NCBI GenBank assembly: GCA_905233215.1
Contig: CAJODC010000018.1
Span: 1-50,559 of the forward strand
From: an uncultured Synergistales bacterium
Lineage (GTDB): Bacteria > Synergistota > Synergistia > Synergistales > Aminobacteriaceae
Length of the DNA: 50,559 nucleotides
Direction of reading: 5' to 3'
Positions 1-7,454 of this stretch are shown in pieces. The notes under the pieces were generated by a model. The model had not been told where the DNA came from. It searched no databases and worked only from the letters and a program-made list of their open reading frames with translations. Within the stretch, counting starts at the first letter, position 1. Each line of letters opens with the position of its first letter. The translations under genes were made by a program, and so were the position numbers.

Positions 1-297
1 CAGAGGCTGAAGGAAGATACATGGCAAAATGTTGAACTTGTCCTAAATTACTACGGATTCACTTACGAGAAAAAATCCGACTGGGTATGTTCCCATTCTG
101 AATTTGTCGAATTGATAAAAAATCCTCGTGCAAAAGAGCTTCTGCAAATGGTGGGTCTTAGTGCTTCTGGAAATTTTACTATCGCTGTAACACATGGTAC
201 AGGTCGTAAGTCTGGAATGGTGATTCGTTGCTACTTGAACAACATTCTGAAAGCTGTCGAGCTTCTCGAAGTTATACGGAGGAGGAAAGCGCAATGA
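1..297 (+). CDS. hicA: HicA-like toxin, 5' end outside window
   Basis: The frame is open from base 1 to a TGA at 295-297, giving at least 98 residues with no start codon required, so the gene begins upstream of the window. The C-terminal half contains a stretch HGTGRKSGMVIRCYLNNILK that resembles the nucleic-acid-binding part of HicA-type mRNA interferases (known to cleave mRNA when free of antitoxin). The stop codon overlaps the ATG of the next gene (ATGA), and that gene is HicB-like, so the pairing supports the call more than the toxin sequence does. The protein is somewhat longer than the smallest HicA proteins. The catalytic His of HicA cannot be assigned with certainty here. Confidence 0.6.
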   Translation, partial: QRLKEDTWQNVELVLNYYGFTYEKKSDWVCSHSEFVELIKNPRAKELLQMVGLSASGNFTIAVTHGTGRKSGMVIRCYLNNILKAVELLEVIRRRKAQ

Positions 298-584
298 TAA
301 AAGATTTGAATTACTATATGACTCTGCCTTATGCAATCAAGGTTGAAGAATTGTCTGAAGATGATGGCGGAGGGATATTTTTGTCAATCCCCCTGCTCGG
401 AGAAATGGCTGTGTGCGCTCATGGTGAAACATACTCTGAAGCGAGGTCTCATCTTGAACTTGTGAAGAAAGACTACTTTGAGATGTGGCTCGAAGATGGT
501 GTTGAGATTCCAGAACCGCAACGTAAAAATTGGGTTGAGGACTCGAAAATATATGTGAGGGAGCTTGAAGCTGTTGGTGTATAG
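294..584 (+). CDS. hicB: HicB-family antitoxin
   Basis: A 96-residue protein, read from the ATG that overlaps the stop of the preceding HicA-like gene and lies behind GGAGGAAAG. Residues about 8-75 show the HicB fold pattern: a TLPYAIKVEEL strand, an acidic-Gly turn EDDGGGIF, a P-L-L strand and a helix, ending in LEDGVEIPEP, a phrase typical of HicB. HicB proteins bind and neutralise HicA and often repress their own operon. An in-frame GTG/TTG further upstream lies inside hicA and lacks a binding site. No separate DNA-binding domain is evident in the short tail after residue 75. Confidence 0.8.
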   Translation: MIKDLNYYMTLPYAIKVEELSEDDGGGIFLSIPLLGEMAVCAHGETYSEARSHLELVKKDYFEMWLEDGVEIPEPQRKNWVEDSKIYVRELEAVGV

Positions 585-614
585 CTGACCGTACAAAAAA
601 ACGTACAACGCAAA

Positions 615-654
615 AAAGAAAATATTTATGATTTAAAGAAAATATTTATGATTT
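615..654. repeat. Two tandem copies of a 20-bp AT-rich unit
   Basis: The unit aaagaaaatatttatgattt occurs twice back to back (615-634, 635-654) with no mismatch, between hicB and the larE terminator. Only two copies exist and no spacer is present, so this is not a CRISPR. It could be a slippage product or a paired regulator site for the hicAB operon; no function can be assigned. Confidence 0.8.
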
Positions 655-710
655 ATAGATATAGAAAGGGTTTGCATATTTAATTCAGTTTCTCCATTCT
701 CCGCTAATAG

Positions 711-740
711 AGTCCTGTATCAATGGTACAGGACTTTTTT
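711..740 (+). terminator. Rho-independent terminator just before larE
   Basis: A perfect 9-bp stem AGTCCTGTA/TACAGGACT (711-719, 727-735) closes a 7-base loop and runs into six T. The T run ends only 24 bases before the larE start codon and 10 bases before its SD, so it either ends hicAB transcription or works as a leader attenuator of larE. Confidence 0.85.
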
Positions 741-763
741 GTTTGTTGACGGAGGAAATTCAC

Positions 764-1570
764 ATGAACAAGCTGGAAACTTTAAGGGAATATTTATCGT
801 CATTGGGAAACGTCGCAGTCGCTTTTTCGGGAGGCGTTGACAGTACGTTACTGCTCAAAGCCGCTCATGACGTTCTCGGAGACAGAGCGATCGCCGTAAC
901 AGTGTCGGCTTCATTCACGGCTCAACGAGAAATGAATGAGGCTGACGAGTTTTGCCGTAACAATAACATCGCTCACGTGAAAATTCATGTCGACATGTCC
1001 GAGATTGACAGCTTCGAGTCTAATCCTCCCGACAGATGCTACGTCTGCAAGCACGCACTGTTCACGAGAATTTTTCAGTCAGCAAAAGAACGGGGCATCA
1101 ACAACGTTATTGACGGCTCAAATCTTGATGACTTAGGCGACTATAGGCCGGGAATGAAAGCTCTTGATGAACTCGGAGTAATCAGCCCCCTTCGTGAATG
1201 CGGGTTCACAAAAAATGATGTCCGTGAAATTTCTCGTGAACTAGGTTTGACGACATGGAACAAGCCTTCTTTCGCCTGCCTTGCCTCAAGATTCGTTTAC
1301 GGTGAAAGAATCACTCCCGAAAAACTCATCATGATCGAACGTGCCGAGAACTTCCTGATTGACATGGGATTTCGTCAGGTCAGGGCACGCATTCACGGCG
1401 ACATTGCGAGAATCGAAATCATGCCGGAAGATTTCGCCGAGATTCTTCGTGACAGTGTCCGTGAAAAAATTTATGACGCTCTCACCTCTTACGGCTTCAG
1501 TTATGTTACACTCGATCTCAAAGGCTACAGGACTGGCAGCATGAATGAACAGCTTGACATTCAACGCTAA
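764..1570 (+). CDS. larE: ATP-dependent sacrificial sulfur transferase LarE
   Basis: A 268-residue PP-loop protein. LarE adenylates and then thiolates the pyridinium dicarboxylate precursor during synthesis of the nickel-pincer cofactor of lactate racemase. Visible are the PP-loop SGGVDST at 22-28, a DRCYVCK motif (Cys92, Cys95), the family phrase GSNLDD...DYRPG at about 118-130, and Cys172 in FACLASR, which aligns with the sacrificial Cys of Lactobacillus plantarum LarE. Some LarE proteins instead hold an Fe-S cluster on three cysteines; which type this is cannot be settled here. The start is the ATG behind GGAGGAAATTCAC; an earlier in-frame TTG falls inside the terminator. No larA, larB or larC is present in the window. 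Confidence 0.9.
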   Translation: MNKLETLREYLSSLGNVAVAFSGGVDSTLLLKAAHDVLGDRAIAVTVSASFTAQREMNEADEFCRNNNIAHVKIHVDMSEIDSFESNPPDRCYVCKHALFTRIFQSAKERGINNVIDGSNLDDLGDYRPGMKALDELGVISPLRECGFTKNDVREISRELGLTTWNKPSFACLASRFVYGERITPEKLIMIERAENFLIDMGFRQVRARIHGDIARIEIMPEDFAEILRDSVREKIYDALTSYGFSYVTLDLKGYRTGSMNEQLDIQR

Positions 1571-1576
1571 GTGTGT

Positions 1577-1618
1577 AATTATTCTCACAGTTCTGAAATC
1601 TTCATTAGGAGAATAATT
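1577..1618 (+). promoter_or_regulatory. Inverted repeat able to mask a ribosome binding site
   Basis: AATTATTCTC at 1577-1586 and its exact complement GAGAATAATT at 1609-1618 are separated by 22 bases. The right arm includes part of the only SD-like sequence (AGGAG, 1607-1611) before a small open frame at 1624. As RNA this would form a 10-bp hairpin that hides the SD. There is no T run, so it is not a terminator. Function is inferred only. Confidence 0.45.
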
Positions 1619-1623
1619 TTACG

Positions 1624-1713
1624 GTGAATACATTAGTTCTTACATCAGCAATTTATTTCGTGTTTAACTTCTGGCTCTGGTTTCAAGAGTCTGATTTTCT
1701 TTGGCTGACGTAA
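1624..1713 (+). CDS. Possible 29-residue hydrophobic small protein
   Basis: A GTG-started frame of 29 codons plus TAA. The product is rich in Leu, Phe and Trp (four Trp in the last 13 residues) with a central stretch long enough to enter a membrane, and an acidic QESD patch near the end. AGGAG lies 12 bases upstream, slightly too far for an ideal site, and inside an inverted repeat. It could be a leader peptide, a small membrane protein or a chance frame; composition and the SD are the only support. I do not recognise it. Confidence 0.3.
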   Translation: MNTLVLTSAIYFVFNFWLWFQESDFLWLT

Positions 1714-1753
1714 GAAGATAATTCACACTACAATCAATCACGGAATAACCCAG

Positions 1754-1795
1754 CACCTTCTGAATCGGTCAAAGATTTTCAGAAGGTGTTTTTTT
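1754..1795 (+). terminator. Rho-independent terminator upstream of the AroB-like gene
   Basis: An 11-bp perfect stem CACCTTCTGAA/TTCAGAAGGTG (1754-1764, 1778-1788) is followed by seven T. It ends 25 bases before the AroB-like start codon. Confidence 0.88.
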
Positions 1796-1820
1796 GTGCA
1801 GGAAGGAATGATTTTCACCA

Positions 1821-2888
1821 ATGCCCGCTAATGTAAAAGTAAACAGCTCAAAGCCCTACAGTGTCAGAATAAGGCGAGGAATAATTGCCCGTCTAGGCGT
1901 GGAGATGTTAAGGCTTGTTCAAGATGATTACACCGAGATTCTAATCGTTACGGACGAAAAAGTATCAGGTCTCTACCTTCAGGACGTAATCATGAACTTT
2001 CAGGAATGCCCGAAGCCCGAAGGAAAACGAATCAGAGTCTGCGAACTGTTAATCAACGCTCACGAAGGGACGAAAAATTTTCAGACGGTAGCGAAATTAC
2101 TCGATGACATGGCCTCTTTGGGTCTTTCGGGAAACTGTTTCGTTGTCGCACTCGGAGGCGGTGTAGTCTGTGAGACAGCAGGATTCGCCGCAGGCTGTTA
2201 CATGGGAGGAGTCAAACTCGTTTTAGTGCCGACAACTTTAGCGGCGATGATCGAGACTTCAGCTTGGAGCAGCGCATTCATCAATCTCAGTTCGGGCAAA
2301 AACCTCGCTGGCATGTCTTGCAGTCCTTCGCTTGTGCTTTGCGACACCGAATGTCTCAAGACTCTCTCACAGGAAGAATATCAATCGGGAATCGCTGAGG
2401 CCCTCAAGACTTCGTTAATGTCGGGCGAAGAGCTGTTCAAAATATTTGAGCGCGGCGATGTTCAGCACAACATAGAGAAAATCATAGAGGGCTGCATAGA
2501 ATACAGAGCAGGTCTAACCCCAGATGTCAAAAGAAAATGTCTCGGTTACGCTCTCGGCAACGCTATAGAATCCCTCAGCGGTTACAAAATTCAGCACGGC
2601 CTCGCATTGTCTCAGGGTCTTGCGTTGACGGCGAAAGTGTCGGCGAAAATGAAGTGGTGCAGTCAGTCAACAGCCGACAGGATAATAAACGCACTCGTGA
2701 AAAATAATCTTCCCGTAAATTGCAGAAAATTCACGGCAGGCGAGATAACTCAGGCTTTATTCAACGGCAGAAAAATCTCAGGCAGCAGCTTTGATCTTGT
2801 TGTACCGGCGGAAATAGGACGCTGTGAAATCATGAGCATCACTGCGCTTGAACTTGAAGGGGTGATTTTGTCGGGCATGACTGCGTGA
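1821..2888 (+). CDS. AroB-like protein lacking key catalytic residues
   Basis: A 355-residue protein whose whole length follows 3-dehydroquinate synthase: VTDEKVSGLY near 43-52, GGGVV at 112-116, PTTL at 137-140, GKN at 159-161, and a normal C-terminal half. Active-site positions are altered: the Lys of the GGKT motif becomes Ser151, and both His of the GHTxGH motif become Tyr243 and Asn247. The first of those is a zinc ligand in Aspergillus nidulans DHQS. The other two ligands, Glu193 and His259, remain. The D of VDSS is Glu145. It is therefore unlikely to make dehydroquinate; a different reaction or a regulatory role is possible. The start is the first ATG after an in-frame stop, with GGAAGG rather far upstream. 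It precedes hpf. Confidence 0.75.
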   Translation: MPANVKVNSSKPYSVRIRRGIIARLGVEMLRLVQDDYTEILIVTDEKVSGLYLQDVIMNFQECPKPEGKRIRVCELLINAHEGTKNFQTVAKLLDDMASLGLSGNCFVVALGGGVVCETAGFAAGCYMGGVKLVLVPTTLAAMIETSAWSSAFINLSSGKNLAGMSCSPSLVLCDTECLKTLSQEEYQSGIAEALKTSLMSGEELFKIFERGDVQHNIEKIIEGCIEYRAGLTPDVKRKCLGYALGNAIESLSGYKIQHGLALSQGLALTAKVSAKMKWCSQSTADRIINALVKNNLPVNCRKFTAGEITQALFNGRKISGSSFDLVVPAEIGRCEIMSITALELEGVILSGMTA

Positions 2889-2895
2889 AATGTAA

Positions 2896-2901
2896 TATAA
2901 T
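2896..2901 (+). promoter_or_regulatory. Putative -10 box for hpf
   Basis: TATAAT lies 38 bases before the hpf start, just after the AroB-like stop. No convincing -35 box is seen at 16-18 bases, so this is a weak call. Confidence 0.35.
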
Positions 2902-2938
2902 ATTCACATCAGCTTTGAACATTAGGAGGGCCAAAAGA

Positions 2939-3466
2939 ATGGACATTCGTTTTGTACAGCGCGGTTGCGAGATTGACGAGAAACTCAGGGATTACATGGA
3001 GAAGAAAATCTCCAAACTCGAAAAGTTTTTCCGCCGTATTCTTAACTGTCAGATCGTCGTAACTCATCACAAGGGCAGCTTCAACGTTGAGACTACAGCC
3101 AATGCAAACGGTGTAATTCTCAGGGCAGAAGAGGACGCTTTAGAGCCGAGAAAAGCATTTGACCAGTCGCTGAAGAATCTTGAGCGCAGAATCAAGAAGT
3201 ACAATTCTTACCTCAAGGACAGGGCGCAGTTAGGTGCTGAAGAAGATTTCTCGTTCAGTGTCGATGATGATCTTGACACTAACGCTCCGGCAATCGACAA
3301 GGTGAAGAAAGTAGAAGTTCACCCTATGGAAGCAGCCGAAGCAGTCATGCAGATGGAGCTTGTCGGACATGCTTTCTTCGTGTTCCAGAACGCAGCGTCA
3401 GGCGAGATCAATGTTGTCTACAAACGAGGCGAAAACAGTTACGGCCTGATTGAGCCGGTGAGATAA
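2939..3466 (+). CDS. hpf: Long-form ribosome hibernation promoting factor
   Basis: A 175-residue protein with two parts. Residues 1-100 form the S30AE ribosome-binding domain (DIRFVQRGCEIDEKLRDY...). Residues about 120-175 match the long-HPF dimerisation tail (VHPMEAAEAVMQMELVGH, then GEINVVYKRG and YGLIEP). Long HPF pairs 70S ribosomes into inactive 100S dimers in stationary phase. The start is the ATG behind AGGAGGGCC; an upstream in-frame ATG would overlap the preceding gene and has no SD. Confidence 0.93.
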   Translation: MDIRFVQRGCEIDEKLRDYMEKKISKLEKFFRRILNCQIVVTHHKGSFNVETTANANGVILRAEEDALEPRKAFDQSLKNLERRIKKYNSYLKDRAQLGAEEDFSFSVDDDLDTNAPAIDKVKKVEVHPMEAAEAVMQMELVGHAFFVFQNAASGEINVVYKRGENSYGLIEPVR

Positions 3467-3476
3467 GATAACAGTG

Positions 3477-3512
3477 AACAGGAGTCAGGATTATGTCCCG
3501 GCTCCTGTTTTT
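3477..3512 (+). terminator. hpf terminator
   Basis: AACAGGAG pairs with CTCCTGTT (3477-3484, 3502-3509) and runs into TTTTT. The right arm and T run lie inside the 3' end of the convergent Hsp70-like gene, so the two genes share these bases. Confidence 0.75.
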
Positions 3513-4474
3513 GTATCCCTCAAATCACGCAGAAGATTCTCCATCATCGTTATCATTCCAGTGTCATTCATTCCTTCGGTCTGTTTGAACAGAATGTAGA
3601 GCCTGTCTTTTTGCTGGCGTGTCAAAGAGTCCTCAAGCCTCAGTATTTCCGCTCTGATTTCACGGATTTTTGTTACTGTGTCGGGCTTGTTTTGACGGAC
3701 TGACTGTTTCGACATTCCGAGTGCCTTTATTGCCGTGCCCTTCACTATAAGTCCGTCAATGGTCTCGGAATTTTGAGAGACGAAAAATTTTTGTACCAAA
3801 GGAATTTTTGCACAGCCTCCTGTGAGTATGATTCTTTCGGGCTTCATTACACGTCTTAACCTGTTGAAAGTGTGTGAGGCTCTCTTCACCGGGAAATATA
3901 TCAATCTCTCGAAATCTTCTTTCATTATGTTCATGTTGTGCCACAAACGGGACTCGTTTTCGCTGAGTATGTGCTTGATTCTTTTCGCCTCGCTGAGAAT
4001 GAAAGTGTCATTCTCTTTGAGCAGTCTTCTTTCTGTCAGATAGTCGGCAAAAATTTCATCGAACATGTTACCGCAGACATCAACGCTGGCACTATCAATG
4101 ACTCCGTCTCTCTCGATAACAAACATTCTCGTTGCAGACGCTCCCAAGTCGCAGACAATCGTTCTCTTCTCTCCGTCAATCACCGTCATTATCGCCTCGT
4201 CAGCCGTGATTATCTCCGAGTCGGAAAAGCCAGCTTCTTTCGCCCTGAGCTTGAAATCATTTCTCTGTCTCGATGTCAGGCCGTCATTCACAGCGATAAC
4301 GCAGGAAGAAATCATGTCGTCAAAAAAAATTTCAGCCTCTTCCCTCAGTGTCAAAAAGTCAAAACCTTCTGACACAGCGATGATTCTTGTGCCTAAGTTG
4401 TCGGAATAAGCCAGCTTTGATGAACTTGAGCCAGCGTCAATCCCTGCGCATACATTCAAACTTGATGCCGTCAA
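3491..4474 (-). CDS. Hsp70/actin-fold ATPase-like protein, no substrate domain
   Basis: A 327-residue protein with the nucleotide-binding signatures of the sugar kinase/Hsp70/actin superfamily: phosphate-1 GIDAGSSSSKLAY near the start, phosphate-2 CDLGASATRMFVIE near 110-123, and adenosine motif IILTGGCAKIPLVQ near 215-228. The lobe order matches the DnaK ATPase domain, but the substrate-binding domain is missing and the C-terminal 80 residues look helical and charged. Chaperone-like or scaffold roles are possible. The TTG start is backed by GAGGTGA seven bases upstream. It overlaps the end of mtaB by 38 bases, so it is the last gene of a long minus-strand chain. Confidence 0.65.
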   Translation of the reverse strand: MTASSLNVCAGIDAGSSSSKLAYSDNLGTRIIAVSEGFDFLTLREEAEIFFDDMISSCVIAVNDGLTSRQRNDFKLRAKEAGFSDSEIITADEAIMTVIDGEKRTIVCDLGASATRMFVIERDGVIDSASVDVCGNMFDEIFADYLTERRLLKENDTFILSEAKRIKHILSENESRLWHNMNIMKEDFERLIYFPVKRASHTFNRLRRVMKPERIILTGGCAKIPLVQKFFVSQNSETIDGLIVKGTAIKALGMSKQSVRQNKPDTVTKIREIRAEILRLEDSLTRQQKDRLYILFKQTEGMNDTGMITMMENLLRDLRDTKTGAGT

Positions 4475-5711
4475 AATTTATCACCTCAGCATTCACAATC
4501 TCGTTGTCATTGCCTTGACATGACGCTTCGATATAGTGTCTTGTGTAGCCCTTGTTATCACGTTCGATAAGGACTTCGGTTTTTTTGCCGACAAAAATTT
4601 TAGCGTAGTCAGCAAATAATTTTCTTCCCAATGAAATTGCTTCTGACGTTCTGGAAATTTTCACGCTCTTCGGGACTTGGCCTGACATTTTCGCCGCCAA
4701 CGTTCCCTCTCTCGGTGAGTAAGGGAAAACGTGAGCGCGTGCAATCCCTGCGGCTTTCATCGTGTCAAGCGTCCGTGAAAAAGCAGAGTCATCTTCGCCC
4801 GGAAAGCCGACTAGAATATCGCTCGAAATGTGAATGTCATCTGCTATTCTCTCACGTGCCTTCTCGCAGACTTTCACGAACTCTTCAGACGTGTAGCCCC
4901 TCCTCATTGCCTTGAGAATCTCATCGTCTCCGCTCTGTAACGGAAGGTGAATGTGATGACAGAATGACTCGCTCCCGGCAAGAGCGTCAATCAGATCGTC
5001 ATCAAGACAGAAAGGTTCAAGCGATCCGAGTCTGAGCCGAGTCAGTCCGTCAATGTCCGAGACTTTCCGCACAAGTTCAGCAAGAGAAGTCCCGATTTCA
5101 CGTCCGTAAATCCCTAAGTGAATCCCGGTGAAAATAATTTCTTTCGTGCCTGACGAAATCAAACGCTCAATCTCGGCGATGATGTTCTCCGGCGGTCTGC
5201 TGAACGGTCTGCCCCTCAAGAACGGTATCACGCAGTAAGTGCAGAAATGGTCGCAGCCGTCTTGAATTTTCACGAACGCCCTCGAGTGCATCACCGTTGA
5301 CGCTATCGGCAGTTCTTCCCATTGAGACAGTGAAGAGCGAATGTCGATAAAATTCCGTCCTTCCTTCATCATTTTGTCGACAGAAGAAGGGACTAAACTT
5401 TTTCCCCGTGAGCCTGCGAGAATGTCAACACCCTCCGCTTTTGCCGACTGTGAGTCCAATCCTTGAGACCAACAGCCGCACACAGCAAGTACGCCGTTAT
5501 TGCCGAGAATTTTTCGGACTCTTCGGACTAACTGTCTGCACTTCCTGTCAGCCTCAGACGTTACAGAACATGTTACGATGACGGCGGCGTTGATTTCGGG
5601 CGATAGTTCTTCGGTTACTTCATGGCCGAGCGATAACAATTCACCGGCAATGTATTCGCCTTCACAGAGGCTAGAACGGCACCCGAAAACGTGAACGTAA
5701 ATCAAACTCAT
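4437..5711 (-). CDS. mtaB: tRNA methylthiotransferase MtaB (radical SAM)
   Basis: A 424-residue MiaB-family enzyme. MtaB adds a methylthio group to t6A37 of ANN-reading tRNAs. The N-terminal UPF0004 part has its three cysteines (VFGCRSS near 10, VTCSVTSEAD near 48, CGCWSQ near 82). The radical SAM motif is DGCDHFCTYCVIP (CxxxCxxC) near 153-165, followed by the MtaB-like phrase RGRPFSR. A C-terminal TRAM-like region follows. The start ATG comes one base after the upstream chromate transporter stop, without a clear SD, which suggests translational coupling. Confidence 0.88.
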   Translation of the reverse strand: MSLIYVHVFGCRSSLCEGEYIAGELLSLGHEVTEELSPEINAAVIVTCSVTSEADRKCRQLVRRVRKILGNNGVLAVCGCWSQGLDSQSAKAEGVDILAGSRGKSLVPSSVDKMMKEGRNFIDIRSSLSQWEELPIASTVMHSRAFVKIQDGCDHFCTYCVIPFLRGRPFSRPPENIIAEIERLISSGTKEIIFTGIHLGIYGREIGTSLAELVRKVSDIDGLTRLRLGSLEPFCLDDDLIDALAGSESFCHHIHLPLQSGDDEILKAMRRGYTSEEFVKVCEKARERIADDIHISSDILVGFPGEDDSAFSRTLDTMKAAGIARAHVFPYSPREGTLAAKMSGQVPKSVKISRTSEAISLGRKLFADYAKIFVGKKTEVLIERDNKGYTRHYIEASCQGNDNEIVNAEVINFDGIKFECMRRD

Positions 5712-5712
5712 T

Positions 5713-6258
5713 CTAATACTTGAAGATTATTCCAACGACCGCAGAGAATGCTATCCATGTTACCGGGTGAAGTTTCTTCGTGAATGTTACGGCGTGCGTG
5801 AATAGCAAAAGTATCAGGGCGAGAATTAACGCCTTGATGTTGACGCTTCCGCCCGACAAGAAAACTACCCTCGCAAGGATTAGCCCTGCTGCCGTAATCA
5901 TGGCCGAACTTGCCGGTCTTAGTCCGTAAAACGCTCCGTTGACGTACTTGTTTTCGTGAAACTTATTCAGGAACGCAGCCACAAGCAATATCACAATCAC
6001 GCTCGGAGTGATGAGTCCTACAGTTGACACAACCGCGCCCGGCAATCCTGCTGTCAGGTATCCGGCGTATGTGGCCATGTTCACGCCTATCGGGCCGGGA
6101 GTCGACTCGCTCACCGCTATCATGTCCGCTAGCTGATGATGAGTGAACCAGCCTGTTCGGTCTGAGATGTCATACAAGAACGGAAGCGTTGCCATTCCAC
6201 CGCCGACAGCGAATAATCCTGTCTGGAAAAATTCCCAGAATAATTTTACGTAAATCAT
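5713..6258 (-). CDS. chrA: Chromate transporter, second half-size subunit
   Basis: A 181-residue membrane protein of the CHR family. It carries the conserved FFQTGLFAVGGGMATLP entry motif, SESTPGPIGVNMATYAGY, and about five hydrophobic segments. Short CHR proteins work as pairs with opposite topology. The start ATG overlaps the stop of the other half by four bases. The substrate need not be chromate; many members are uncharacterised anion transporters. Confidence 0.85.
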   Translation of the reverse strand: MIYVKLFWEFFQTGLFAVGGGMATLPFLYDISDRTGWFTHHQLADMIAVSESTPGPIGVNMATYAGYLTAGLPGAVVSTVGLITPSVIVILLVAAFLNKFHENKYVNGAFYGLRPASSAMITAAGLILARVVFLSGGSVNIKALILALILLLFTHAVTFTKKLHPVTWIAFSAVVGIIFKY

Positions 6259-6779
6259 CGCTTCAATATCACTCCAGCAAGTCCGGCAAGTACTACGAAG
6301 ATTACCGGCGACCAGTTCAAAAACACAGAGCCAGCAAGTATCAGCAAATACATTCCGAGTGTCCAGCGGTCAATTATCGCCTTTCCGAAAAGTTTTATCA
6401 CAGCGTTGAAGATCAGAACGCACACGCAGACTCGAATACCTGCGAAGGCATGTTTCACCCATTCGAGCGATGAATAAGCCTGAATGACTCCGGCCAGTAA
6501 CGCTATGATGACGACTGACGGGAAGACAACTCCGAGTGTCGCAACGATTCCGCCCGGAATCCCGGCAACTTTGCGCCCGATAAATGTTCCTACGTTCACG
6601 GCGATGACTCCGGGCGTGCATTGACCGATAGCGTAATAGTCGGCAAGTTCCTCATCAGTTCCCCAGCGTTTATTCTCGACAATCTCACGCTGTAATATCG
6701 GCAGCATCGCATAGCCTCCTCCGAATGTTACAGCTCCGATTTTTGCGAACGTTATGAACAAGTCGGCAAAAATTTTCAT
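6255..6779 (-). CDS. chrA: Chromate transporter, first half-size subunit
   Basis: A 174-residue CHR-domain protein with FGGGYAMLPILQREIV, a YAIGQCTPGVIAVNVGTFIG motif and several membrane segments. The start chosen is the ATG that follows AGGAGCTATTGAC; a longer frame with TTG starts exists but lacks a ribosome site. It begins one base after the stop of the L,D-transpeptidase gene and overlaps its partner by four bases, so the two subunits are made together. Confidence 0.85.
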   Translation of the reverse strand: MKIFADLFITFAKIGAVTFGGGYAMLPILQREIVENKRWGTDEELADYYAIGQCTPGVIAVNVGTFIGRKVAGIPGGIVATLGVVFPSVVIIALLAGVIQAYSSLEWVKHAFAGIRVCVCVLIFNAVIKLFGKAIIDRWTLGMYLLILAGSVFLNWSPVIFVVLAGLAGVILKR

Positions 6780-6780
6780 G

Positions 6781-7443
6781 TCAATAGCTCCTAATGTTTT
6801 TGACCGAATCAATAACGACAACACAGCCGTGATTCACGTGCTGAATCACCTTGCGCATGTCTTTTTCAGGGATAGCGACACAGCCTCCGGTGTATTTGTT
6901 CTTTGTTTGACAGTGAAGGAAGATAGCACTGCCTTTGTTGGGTGTGCCGTTATCGTTCCAGCTTATATTGAGACAATACTTGTAGGCCAAATCGTAATCA
7001 ATGATGTGTTCGCTCTGCTTTCTGTTGAAGGAGTCATAATCTCTTGTTGATACGAACTGATTGTAGCGGTCTGAATTTGAGTCGCCTACCCAGTAATGAC
7101 TCTCGTCAACCTTCGTGTAACCCATAGGGCAGCCGGGATCTTCAAGTATTCCGAATGCCATCGTGAACGTGTAGACACCTACGGGGGTTTTCATGTCGCC
7201 TTCTCTTGTTTTGCCGAGACCTTTTTTGCCGATGTAGGCAGGACATGAGACGATTTCGCGCCAAGTCCCTGTGCCGTCTTTCTCATGGAACGAGAAAAGA
7301 GCGTTAGAGCCGTTAGTGCGTGAGACTATCGCCAGCTGAGAAGCGTTTTCGGCGGCTTTGAGGCTTGAGACCCATTCAGGCGACTCGTCAGCGAAAACAG
7401 GCGGAACAAAAACTAAAAGCAATGCAGCTAAAAGTTTCAACAT
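6781..7443 (-). CDS. Secreted L,D-transpeptidase (YkuD domain)
   Basis: A 220-residue protein. A signal peptide (MLKLLAALLLVFVPPVFA) is followed by a YkuD domain. The catalytic pattern is seen as FLHC followed about ten residues later by GGCVAIP, giving the essential Cys. Such enzymes cross-link peptidoglycan or attach proteins to it in the periplasm. The ATG start is supported by AGGAGT nine bases upstream; longer frames overlap nth. It lies between nth and the chromate transporter pair without gaps. Confidence 0.85.
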   Translation of the reverse strand: MLKLLAALLLVFVPPVFADESPEWVSSLKAAENASQLAIVSRTNGSNALFSFHEKDGTGTWREIVSCPAYIGKKGLGKTREGDMKTPVGVYTFTMAFGILEDPGCPMGYTKVDESHYWVGDSNSDRYNQFVSTRDYDSFNRKQSEHIIDYDLAYKYCLNISWNDNGTPNKGSAIFLHCQTKNKYTGGCVAIPEKDMRKVIQHVNHGCVVVIDSVKNIRSY

Positions 7444-7454
7444 AATTTTCACTC

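Noticed and set aside
615-654. CRISPR array
   Set aside because: Only two direct copies with no spacer between them.
1808-1831. A seven-codon leader peptide overlapping the AroB-like start
   Set aside because: The SD would be one base from the ATG, too close; probably chance.
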